From Pseudomonadota bacterium (lineage in GTDB: Bacteria > Pseudomonadota > Gammaproteobacteria > Burkholderiales > Burkholderiaceae_C): DNA of 9,636 nucleotides. The notes below the pieces were generated by a model. The model was not told where the DNA came from, did not search any database, and saw nothing but the letters and a program-made list of their open reading frames with translations. Both the position numbers and the translations under genes were made by a program. The stretch lies in the NCBI GenBank assembly GCA_023418355.1, contig JAEZZU010000281.1:1-9636 (forward strand), given 5' to 3'. Positions 1 to 6,088 of the stretch are shown here, in pieces (the stretch's first letter is position 1; each line of letters starts with the position of its first letter).

Positions 1-771
1 CGGCTGGACGCAGCGCTGGCGCAGACACAGATCGTGGGACTGGCGACCAATGTGCAGTTCCTGCGCCATGTGGTTAAAAGCAGTGCCTTCGCCAATGCCC
101 AACTGGATACCGCGCTGATCGAGCGCGAAAAGGACGTGCTGTTTGCGCAAACTGCCGTGCCCACGCCGTTGGCTGTGGCCATTGCTGTGGCCCAGCAGCT
201 GCAGGCCGAGCAGGCACTGGAAACCGCCGACCCGTTCAGCCGCCGCGACGGCTGGCACAGCCATGGCACGGTGCGCCGCAGCTTTGCGTTTATGCAGGGT
301 GATGCCACCGTCGATGCACAGCTCACCTACGGCCGCAATGGCGCACTGCAACTGCAGGTCGGCGAAGTGCAGGCCGATCTGCACTGGCGCGCACACGGTG
401 ATGGGCTGCTGGTGGAATTTGCCGGGGACCGCAGTACCGCCCAGGTGTATGTGGCTGGCGAAGCACGCCACATCTTCACCCCACGCGGCGCTGCCGTGCT
501 GCAGCTGCAGGATCCGCTGGCACACGCCGGTGAAGGCCACAGCGAAGGCGGGCGCCTGACGGCGCCCATGCCAGGCAAGGTGGTGTCCTTTGCCGTCAAG
601 GCCGGTGATGCAGTGACCAAGGGCCAGGCACTGGCCGTGATGGAAGCCATGAAGATGGAGCACACCATTGCCGCGCCCGCCGACGGCGTGGTGCAGGAGC
701 TGCTCTATGCACCAGGCGACCAGGTGACCGAAGGTGCGGAACTGATCCGGCTGGAAGCCGCAGAGGTCTAA
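1..771 (+). CDS. liuD: Methylcrotonyl-CoA carboxylase alpha (biotin-containing) subunit, C-terminal part
   Basis: The reading frame is open from base 1 and ends at TAA 769-771, so this is the last 256 codons of a gene whose start lies outside the window. It begins at the end of the biotin carboxylase domain (GLATNVQFLR, like the conserved xGxxTNxxFLR). A beta-rich linker/BT region follows, then a complete biotinyl domain with the biotin-accepting motif EAMKMEH; the modified lysine is codon 652-654, 38 residues from the C-terminus, as usual. Family knowledge: the alpha subunit carboxylates biotin with ATP and bicarbonate, and the beta subunit passes the carboxyl to 3-methylcrotonyl-CoA in leucine breakdown. 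Assignment to methylcrotonyl-CoA rather than propionyl- or geranyl-CoA carboxylase is inferred from the linker length and from HMG-CoA lyase 2.8 kb downstream. The beta subunit would be expected upstream of the window. Confidence 0.87.
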   Translation, partial: RLDAALAQTQIVGLATNVQFLRHVVKSSAFANAQLDTALIEREKDVLFAQTAVPTPLAVAIAVAQQLQAEQALETADPFSRRDGWHSHGTVRRSFAFMQGDATVDAQLTYGRNGALQLQVGEVQADLHWRAHGDGLLVEFAGDRSTAQVYVAGEARHIFTPRGAAVLQLQDPLAHAGEGHSEGGRLTAPMPGKVVSFAVKAGDAVTKGQALAVMEAMKMEHTIAAPADGVVQELLYAPGDQVTEGAELIRLEAAEV

Positions 772-868
772 AAAAGAGAGCTGCTAGCGCACGATGGCTG
801 GGCACTTCAGATAGAAAAGCATCTGAAATGCTTGTAGATCAAGCGCTAGCTGCTCATTTTTCTTTTTC
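771..868. repeat. Palindromic dispersed repeat acting as a likely bidirectional terminator
   Basis: An A-rich left flank (771-775) is followed by GAGCTGCTAGCGC at 778-790. Its near-exact reverse complement GCGCTAGCTGCTC is at 843-855 (12 of 13 positions pair), followed by the T-rich run ATTTTTCTTTTT (856-867). A second perfect inverted repeat, TTCAGAT 806-812 with ATCTGAA 821-827, is nested inside. GCTTG 830-834 can also pair with CAAGC 840-844, giving an alternative fold. The A-tract/stem/T-tract layout would end transcription from both sides. It starts on the last base of the preceding stop codon. A related half copy occurs at 9396-9415 (18 of 20 bases the same as 771-790). I recall elements with a GCTGCTAGCGCTTG-like core as common between genes in Comamonadaceae; that is memory, not a search. 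Confidence 0.7.
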
Positions 869-920
869 AGCTGCATCTGGGTGACTGACTGCGCCACCTA
901 CTGCCTGTAATCTGCAAGCC

Positions 921-1841
921 ATGAAAGTGACTTTTTGCTGCACGGGCACCAAGCCCGAACCCTGGTTGGACGGACTGCGCGCGGCCTTGCCCGGTGCAGA
1001 GGTCAGTGTGTGGGAACCCGGCGCGCCTCAGGCCGACTATGCCGTGGTCTGGGCCCCGCCCCAGCAGTTTCTGGATGAGCAGCCCGCGCTCAAGGCGCTG
1101 TTCAACATCGGCGCGGGCGTGGATGCATTGCTCAAGCTGCAGCTGCCGCCCAACGCCAAAGTCGTGCGCCTGGACGATGCCGGTATGTCCGTGCAAATGG
1201 CGGAATATGTGACGCAGGCCGTCATCCGCCATTTCCGTGAACTGGATGCCTATGAAGCCGACATGCGCAACGGCCAGTGGAAATTCCGCAAGCCCCAGCT
1301 GCGCGAAGATTTTCCCGTCGGCGTGATGGGTCTGGGCGTGCTCGGCGAGCGCGTGGCCAAGGCGCTGAACGTGTTTGAGTTTCCCGTGCGCGGCTGGAGC
1401 CGCTCACCCAAGCAGATTGAAGGCGTACAAACCTTCAGCGGCGAAGCCGGCTTTACCGAGTTTCTGCAGGGCACACGCATCCTCGTGAACCTGCTGCCGC
1501 TGACGCCCGAGACAGAAAACATCCTCAACCGCCAGACCCTGCAGCAACTGCTGCCCGGCGCCTACCTCATCAACGTGGCCCGCGGCGCACACCTGGTCGA
1601 GGAAGATCTGATCGCACTGATTCAGCAAGGCCATGTCGCCGGTGCCACGCTTGACGTGTTCCGCCAGGAGCCTCTGCCTGCCGATCATCCCTTCTGGAAA
1701 ATCCCTCAGATCACCATGACGCCGCACACCTCGGCCCGCACGCTGCGCGATGAAAGCATTGCGCAGATCGTCGGCAAAGTAGCCGCCATGGCACGCGGCG
1801 AAACCGTGAAGGGCATGGTCGATCCACAGCGCGGGTATTGA
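921..1841 (+). CDS. ghrA: Glyoxylate/hydroxypyruvate reductase A (D-2-hydroxyacid dehydrogenase)
   Basis: A 306-aa cytosolic enzyme of the D-isomer-specific 2-hydroxyacid dehydrogenase family. Such enzymes reduce glyoxylate to glycolate and hydroxypyruvate to D-glycerate. Visible marks are NIGAGVD (62-68), the Rossmann motif GLGVLG (137-142), WSRSPK just after the second strand (159-164), LLPLTPET (191-198), catalytic Arg221 in NVARG, Glu250 in FRQEPLP and His269 in TPHTSA. The SRS stretch after strand two, instead of an acidic residue, fits NADPH preference (inference). Length matches the GhrA/YcdW subfamily (about 310 aa), shorter than SerA or LdhA. The start at 921 is the first ATG in frame and leaves a normal N-terminal strand (MKVTFCC). 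No convincing Shine-Dalgarno precedes it (TCTGCAAGCC), so translation may be weak or use another signal. It sits between a terminator-like repeat and the next gene 70 bases away. Confidence 0.88.
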   Translation: MKVTFCCTGTKPEPWLDGLRAALPGAEVSVWEPGAPQADYAVVWAPPQQFLDEQPALKALFNIGAGVDALLKLQLPPNAKVVRLDDAGMSVQMAEYVTQAVIRHFRELDAYEADMRNGQWKFRKPQLREDFPVGVMGLGVLGERVAKALNVFEFPVRGWSRSPKQIEGVQTFSGEAGFTEFLQGTRILVNLLPLTPETENILNRQTLQQLLPGAYLINVARGAHLVEEDLIALIQQGHVAGATLDVFRQEPLPADHPFWKIPQITMTPHTSARTLRDESIAQIVGKVAAMARGETVKGMVDPQRGY

Positions 1842-1844
1842 AAA

Positions 1845-1868
1845 GGTCAGCGCGCAGCGCGCCGAACC
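1845..1868 (+). other. GC-rich hairpin between ghrA and the next gene
   Basis: GCGCG at 1850-1854 pairs with CGCGC at 1858-1862 across a CAG loop. The stem extends outward through TC/GA (1847-1848 with 1864-1865) and GG/CC (1845-1846 with 1867-1868), with one A-C mismatch and one bulged A. The T-richer stretch GTTTTGCCTTTT starts about 18 bases later, too far for a normal intrinsic terminator. It could attenuate or pause transcription between ghrA and the next gene; no stronger claim is possible. Confidence 0.35.
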
Positions 1869-1911
1869 TATCCCGCAGAATGCGCGTTTTGCCTTTTCGC
1901 CTGTTTTCCCA

Positions 1912-3495
1912 ATGAATGTCCTGCTGCAGGAGCGCACACCAGCGCCACCCTCTACCACTGAAAAACTGAAGACCGCACTGGCCTGGTGCTGGCTGTTCAT
2001 GCCTGTGCTGTGGATGTGGCCCAATGCCCGCAGTGCGCTGGAAGTGGTGGTGTCTGCCCTGGTGCTGATGTGTGCATTGCTGTCCCGTGTCACCACGCGT
2101 CTGGTAACAGTGCTTTTGCTGCTGGTGGGCCTGAGCTTTCTGGGCTATTTTTTCGCTGTACACAGTCTGCCAGACGAGTTTTTCTGGCAGTCCATTCTGG
2201 GTTCGAACGCTGGTGAGGCAGTGGAATACGTCCAGTCTTACCGTGCCGCAGACGCAGCACTGTTGCTGGCCTGGGCACTGCCTGCACTGCTTGCCATTCG
2301 CCATTTGTGGCGTCTGCCCCGCCCCTTGCAAAGCAAGAAAATTCGCATGCTGGCCTGGGTAACGCTGGGAATTTGGGTCATCTGGATGTGCATCAGCTTT
2401 TTCAAAGGCTATGACGTCTACAAGTTCTTCAGCCGTGCAGGCCGCATCTACCCATTCATGATGGTGGAGTCTTGGGAACGCTATGAGAAGAATGCGCAGC
2501 TCGCCACACTGACGACACAGCTCGCCCCGCCTGAAGCACCGCCCATGGTGGATCTGCTGGTCGTAGTGCTTGGAGAAAGTGCCAGCGCGCATCGCTGGTC
2601 CATGCTCGGCTATGCAGGCAATCCCACCAATGCTGCGCTGACACCCTGGCAATCTGGCCTGGTGGCATTACCTCTGACCACCAGCGGCAACAACACTGGT
2701 AAGGCGCTGCCCGTGATTGTGACGGGGCGTTCGCTCACCCCACTGCCCGCAGAAGGCATTGCTTCCTATCTGGACTACACCAAGGCCGCAGGCTTTTACA
2801 ACCATGTGTTCGTCAACCAGCAGGCTCCCGGCTTTGCCAATGTGGCGCTGCGGCTGCGTGCCGACCAGCATCGCCAGCTGCAGGATGGCCAGTTTGATGG
2901 CGCTCTGACACCATGGCTGCAGCAGTCCCTGCAGCAATATGCACGCGACAGCCATCCGCTGATGATCACGCTGCACACCTATGGCAGCCATCCAAAGGTT
3001 GCCCGACGCTATCCGGAAAGTGCAGCGCTGTGGTCTGACCCATATGACAACAGCCTGCACTACACCAGTCAGCTGCTGGCGGAATGGATACAGGCACTGG
3101 ATCAGTTCAAAGACCGCCGCGTTGCCTTGCTGTATGTCTCTGACCACGGGCAGGACTTTCCCGTCTGTGGTGGCAGCTACGTACACGGCGTTACCCGCAG
3201 TACCTACGAAGTGCCGTTTCTGCTGTGGGCCAACCAGGCACTGCGCCAGAAGTACCCCGCGTGGTGGCATCAGTGGCAACAGCTTGGCCAGCACGCCATT
3301 GATGCGCAAGGCATTCCCCGGTTCAACACCTTGCTGCCCGCGCAGCTGATTGCACAGCTGGCAGGTTATCCATCCACGATGCCATCCAGCCAGGAACTGA
3401 GTGCCAATGGCGCTTATCCTCCCGCAGAAACCGCTGCACTTTGCAGCGACTGGTTCCCGCACGTCCAACAGCTGCACCCTGCTGCAGCCCAATAA
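1912..3495 (+). CDS. Phosphoethanolamine transferase-like membrane protein (EptA/CptA superfamily)
   Basis: A 527-aa protein with about five N-terminal membrane spans (roughly 22-38, 42-58, 64-83, 113-130, 147-164) and a periplasmic alkaline-phosphatase/sulfatase-type domain (about 212-500). Zinc and catalytic residues can be placed: Glu222 in VVVLGES, the likely nucleophile Thr262 in NNTGKALP (40 residues after Glu222, the spacing of the nucleophile in Neisseria EptA), His355 and His360 in LHTYGSHP, Asp411-His412 in VSDHG, and His425 in VHGVTRS. The family moves phosphoethanolamine from phosphatidylethanolamine onto lipid A, core sugars or glycans. Which acceptor applies here cannot be read from sequence. 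The nucleophile motif lacks the Cys-Gly-Thr form of EptA/MCR, and there are only five cysteines in total, so the disulfide network of EptA/MCR is absent; it may be nearer CptA/OpgE. No Shine-Dalgarno is seen (GTTTTCCCA before ATG), and no earlier in-frame ATG exists. Confidence 0.8.
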   Translation: MNVLLQERTPAPPSTTEKLKTALAWCWLFMPVLWMWPNARSALEVVVSALVLMCALLSRVTTRLVTVLLLLVGLSFLGYFFAVHSLPDEFFWQSILGSNAGEAVEYVQSYRAADAALLLAWALPALLAIRHLWRLPRPLQSKKIRMLAWVTLGIWVIWMCISFFKGYDVYKFFSRAGRIYPFMMVESWERYEKNAQLATLTTQLAPPEAPPMVDLLVVVLGESASAHRWSMLGYAGNPTNAALTPWQSGLVALPLTTSGNNTGKALPVIVTGRSLTPLPAEGIASYLDYTKAAGFYNHVFVNQQAPGFANVALRLRADQHRQLQDGQFDGALTPWLQQSLQQYARDSHPLMITLHTYGSHPKVARRYPESAALWSDPYDNSLHYTSQLLAEWIQALDQFKDRRVALLYVSDHGQDFPVCGGSYVHGVTRSTYEVPFLLWANQALRQKYPAWWHQWQQLGQHAIDAQGIPRFNTLLPAQLIAQLAGYPSTMPSSQELSANGAYPPAETAALCSDWFPHVQQLHPAAAQ

Positions 3496-3521
3496 TGATT
3501 GCTTAGACAAAGGAGCACAGC

Positions 3522-4451
3522 ATGTCCTACCCCACACGCGTCAAACTGGTGGAAGTCGGCCCCCGCGACGGTCTGCAGAACGAAAAGCAGCCCGTGCCTG
3601 CGGCCACCAAGATTGAACTGGTGCACCGCCTGCAGGAAGCGGGCAGCAAAGAGATTGAAGTGACCAGCTTTGTCTCGCCCAAATGGGTGCCGCAGATGGC
3701 CGACAACGCCGAGGTCATGCATGGCATCACACGCCTGCCCGGCGTGCGCTATTCCGTGCTGGTGCCCAATATGAAGGGCTTTGAAGCCGCACTGGCTACC
3801 CGACCCGACGAAATCGTGGTCTTTGGCGCAGCCAGCGAAGCCTTCAGCCAGAAGAACATCAACTGCTCGATTTCCGAGAGCATCGAACGCTTTGCCCCCG
3901 TGGTGGAAGCGGCACGCGCCGCTGGCATCTATGTGCGCGGCGCCATGAGCTGCACCGTGGGCTGCCCTTATGAAGGCGATGTCGCTCCCGAGCGGGTCGA
4001 ATACCTCGCCAAGCTGATGAAAGACATTGGCGTGCAGCACATTGGCGTGGCAGACACCATTGGTGTGGGCACGCCCATCAAGGTGCGCAAGGCCATGGAA
4101 GCCACGCTCAAGCACTTTGACATCAACGATGTCTCTGGCCACTTCCACGACACCTACGGGCAGGCACTGGCCAACACCCTGGCGGCTGTGTCCATGGGGG
4201 TGTGGCAGTTTGATACCTCCGTGGCTGGTCTGGGCGGCTGCCCCTATGCCAAGGGGGCAACCGGCAATGTGGCGACCGAAGACGTGGTCTACATGCTGCA
4301 CGGCATGGGCATAGACACCGGTCTGGATCTGGACAAGCTCATCGATGCCGGCGTGTTCATCAGCGAGGCACTGGGCCGCCCTACCCAGTCGCGCGTGGCC
4401 AAGGCCATTCTGGCCAAGCGCGCCAGTGCAGCCCCTTGCGAGGCGGTGTAA
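3522..4451 (+). CDS. mvaB: Hydroxymethylglutaryl-CoA lyase
   Basis: A 309-aa TIM-barrel lyase that splits 3-hydroxy-3-methylglutaryl-CoA into acetyl-CoA and acetoacetate, the last step of leucine catabolism. Key residues line up with human HMGCL at a constant offset of 26: Arg15-Asp16 (VGPRDGLQNE), Glu46, metal-binding His207 and His209 (GHFHDTYG), active-site Cys240 in the signature GLGGCPYAKGATGN, and Asn249. All catalytic and metal residues are present, so it should be active. A strong ribosome site AAAGGAG (3509-3515) lies six bases before the ATG. The gene starts 26 bases after the phosphoethanolamine-transferase-like gene with no terminator between, so co-transcription is possible. Its functional partner is the carboxylase subunit at 1-771, from which it is separated by two unrelated genes. 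It ends directly against the following gene. Confidence 0.95.
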   Translation: MSYPTRVKLVEVGPRDGLQNEKQPVPAATKIELVHRLQEAGSKEIEVTSFVSPKWVPQMADNAEVMHGITRLPGVRYSVLVPNMKGFEAALATRPDEIVVFGAASEAFSQKNINCSISESIERFAPVVEAARAAGIYVRGAMSCTVGCPYEGDVAPERVEYLAKLMKDIGVQHIGVADTIGVGTPIKVRKAMEATLKHFDINDVSGHFHDTYGQALANTLAAVSMGVWQFDTSVAGLGGCPYAKGATGNVATEDVVYMLHGMGIDTGLDLDKLIDAGVFISEALGRPTQSRVAKAILAKRASAAPCEAV

Positions 4452-4979
4452 ATGTGCGGGGCAGAAGTCTTTGCCCTGCCTGAGGGCGTGCAGCGTGTGG
4501 CGCGCTTTCTGCAGGATGCCAACCATCCCCATGCCCCGCAGATGCTGGATGGTGCTGCCCGCACCTCACAGGAAGCGGCAGACCAGCTCGGCATTCTGGT
4601 CGGGCAGGTCGCCAAGAGTGTGGTGTTCCGGCACAAGGAAAGCGGTGGCCATGTACTGGTGGTCGCAGCCGGTGACCGCCGCGTGGACGAGAAAAAGGTG
4701 GCTGCACGGGTTGGCAAGATTGGCCGCGCCGATGCGGAGTTTGTGAAAGCACAGACAGGCTTTTCAATTGGCGGCGTCAGCCCTGTCGCGCACCTGCATG
4801 CGCCCATCACGCTGATCGATGAAAGCCTGTCCCGCTTCGAGGTGCTGTGGGCTGCGGCCGGGCATCCGCATGCCGTGTTCCCATTGACGCTGCAGCAGCT
4901 GCAAAGCCTTACCGGAGCACCTGTTGTCGAGATTGCACAGACGCCTGCGGACGCGGCTGCAGGACAATCGTCGGCATGA
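4452..4979 (+). CDS. YbaK/EbsC-family aminoacyl-tRNA deacylase (tRNA editing)
   Basis: A 175-aa single-domain protein of the YbaK/ProX family, which hydrolyses mischarged aminoacyl-tRNAs such as Cys- or Ala-tRNA(Pro) in trans. Family marks: TSQEAADQLG (38-47), the conserved lysine Lys55 in VAKSVVFR, DRRVDEKKV (75-83), the loop GFSIGGVSPVAH (103-114, the counterpart of GxxSPxG) and AAGHPHAVF (135-143). The loop ends in Ala-His where many relatives have Gly, which may bear on substrate choice. The ATG follows the TAA of HMG-CoA lyase with no gap and in the same frame. A GAGG (4440-4443) inside the upstream gene can serve as ribosome site, so translational coupling is likely. The exact amino acid edited cannot be told from sequence. 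Confidence 0.85.
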   Translation: MCGAEVFALPEGVQRVARFLQDANHPHAPQMLDGAARTSQEAADQLGILVGQVAKSVVFRHKESGGHVLVVAAGDRRVDEKKVAARVGKIGRADAEFVKAQTGFSIGGVSPVAHLHAPITLIDESLSRFEVLWAAAGHPHAVFPLTLQQLQSLTGAPVVEIAQTPADAAAGQSSA

Positions 4980-5221
4980 TTCCTCCCGCCACACCTGCCC
5001 TGCAGCACAAGCTGCACGCTGTTGAACCGCTGCTGCGCGCAGCCACCATCCAGCCCATGCCTTCACCCTGCGTATCGGTTTGCCGCATGGACGATGCACA
5101 GCAATACTGCCAGGGCTGCCTGCGTACCCTCGAAGAACTGCGCGCCTGGGTCAGTGCAGATGACGCCACCAAGCGCCAGATCTGGCTGCGCATCCGCGAG
5201 CGCTGCAGCCCCACCACTTGA
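4976..5221 (+). CDS. DUF1289 small cysteine-rich protein
   Basis: An 81-aa protein whose core SPCVSVCRMDD...CQGCLRTLEELRAW matches the DUF1289 family. Four cysteines (Cys32, Cys36, Cys45, Cys48; C-x3-C-x8-C-x2-C) could bind a metal such as zinc or an iron-sulfur cluster; that is inferred from the pattern and the biochemical role is unknown to me. The start at 4976 is chosen because its ATG overlaps the TGA of the upstream deacylase gene (ATGA), a common coupling arrangement. The frame is open further upstream, but that part lies inside the deacylase gene and is not needed. Another in-frame ATG at 5055, just ahead of the SPC motif, would give a 55-aa protein holding only the conserved part. 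A fifth cysteine is near the C-terminus (Cys77). Confidence 0.82.
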   Translation: MIPPATPALQHKLHAVEPLLRAATIQPMPSPCVSVCRMDDAQQYCQGCLRTLEELRAWVSADDATKRQIWLRIRERCSPTT

Positions 5222-5243
5222 CGACTGAGTAAGGAGACAAGCC

Positions 5244-5885
5244 ATGCACCACATCACCATGTATCTGGATTTTGTGTCGCCCTATGCATGGCTGGCGTTT
5301 CAGCAGCTTCCCACCACGCTGCAGGGGCTGAGCTGCCACGTCGAATACCGCCCGGTACTGCTGGGCGCGCTACTGCTGCAAAACGGCAACCCAGGCCCAG
5401 CAGGCATTCCTGCCAAACGCATCTGGACCTACCGCCATGTGCAATGGCTGGGCCAGCACCTTGGCGTGCCACTGCAGATGCCTGCACAGCACCCATTCAA
5501 CCCTTTGCCACTGCTGCGCCTGGCACTGCAGACCTCACACGATGGCAGCATCAACCGCTTTGTGGCAGAAACCCTTTTCCGCCACGTCTGGGAAGGTGGC
5601 GCCGACGCGCTCGATACCGCTCGCCTCGAGCAATTGCAGCTGCGCCTGCAGACACTGCTGCACACCGATACCGATGCCGTTTCACAAGCCAAGCAATGGC
5701 TGCGCAGCAATACCGAACAGGCCAGCGCACAAGGCGTCTTTGGTGCGCCGGCATTTGCTGTACAGGGAGAAGTCTTCTGGGGACTGGACAGCCTGCCCAT
5801 GCTGCGCGACTTTCTCGATGGGCATGCCTGGTTTCACACCTCGGCATGGGAAAACGCCAAGTCCATTCCCTCGGGTTTGGCCTGA
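5244..5885 (+). CDS. 2-hydroxychromene-2-carboxylate isomerase-like protein (DsbA-fold, glutathione-dependent)
   Basis: A 213-aa thioredoxin-fold protein of the HCCA isomerase/kappa-class GST group. The N-terminus YLDFVSPYAW carries Ser12 at the site that contacts the glutathione thiol in NahD-type isomerases, in place of the CxxC of DsbA. Further family marks are IPAKRIWTYRHVQ (55-67), FNPLPLLRLAL (85-95), GVFGAPAFAV (164-173) with the conserved cis-proline region, and FWGLDSLPML (178-187). NahD itself isomerises an intermediate of naphthalene degradation; no other aromatic-degradation gene is here, so the physiological substrate is open and general glutathione chemistry is equally possible. 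The ribosome site AAGGAG (5231-5236) is seven bases before the ATG. It is 22 bases after the DUF1289 gene and is likely the last gene of the HMG-CoA lyase transcription unit; no clear intrinsic terminator follows it. Confidence 0.85.
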   Translation: MHHITMYLDFVSPYAWLAFQQLPTTLQGLSCHVEYRPVLLGALLLQNGNPGPAGIPAKRIWTYRHVQWLGQHLGVPLQMPAQHPFNPLPLLRLALQTSHDGSINRFVAETLFRHVWEGGADALDTARLEQLQLRLQTLLHTDTDAVSQAKQWLRSNTEQASAQGVFGAPAFAVQGEVFWGLDSLPMLRDFLDGHAWFHTSAWENAKSIPSGLA

Positions 5886-5964
5886 TTTCAGATCACGCCT
5901 TTCGTTCTAGGCAAATCGCCCCTTTCCACATCGCAAAACCAAAGCCAAGGGTTCGACCTTAATT

Positions 5965-6024
5965 CGTCAGAGATGCGTCAGTTTGACGCAAGTTCACGTT
6001 GGATTAGCGTCAGAAGCGGGTCAG
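5965..6024. promoter_or_regulatory. Phased GTCAG repeats and a perfect palindrome upstream of the MFS gene
   Basis: Two tandem pairs of a six-base repeat lie here: CGTCAG at 5965-5970 and 5976-5981, then CGTCAG at 6008-6013 and GGTCAG at 6019-6024. Each pair has an 11-base pitch and the pairs start 43 bases apart, so all four copies fall close to one face of the helix. The second copy is part of a perfect palindrome TGCGTCA-GTT-TGACGCA (5974-5990). The right arm contains TTGACG, which resembles a -35 box, but no matching -10 box is seen at 15-18 bases. The arrangement suggests binding of a transcription regulator to control the symporter; the regulator is not identifiable. Confidence 0.5.
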
Positions 6025-6088
6025 TACCGACTCCAAAAATGTGTGTGCCGCACATGCGTGCACATAAAACACATACAGGAGACAAGAC

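Noticed and set aside
34..36. GTG as possible start of the first gene
   Set aside because: The frame is open to base 1 and the upstream residues continue the conserved carboxylase sequence, so the gene is simply cut by the window edge.
906..911. TGTAAT as a -10 box for ghrA
   Set aside because: It would put the transcription start only a few bases before the ATG, and no -35 box is found at 16-18 bases; a chance match is more likely.
1711..2652. 313-codon open frame on the - strand over the ghrA end and the phosphoethanolamine-transferase-like gene
   Set aside because: It crosses two genes on the other strand, is low-complexity (Gln/His/Cys-rich) and has no supporting signal.
3414..4532. 372-codon open frame on the - strand opposite HMG-CoA lyase
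   Set aside because: Antisense shadow of a gene with all catalytic residues in place; the His/Gly-rich product has no family features.
4847..5221. Longer 124-aa version of the DUF1289 protein
   Set aside because: The extra N-terminal part lies inside the deacylase gene; the ATGA overlap at 4976 is a better start.
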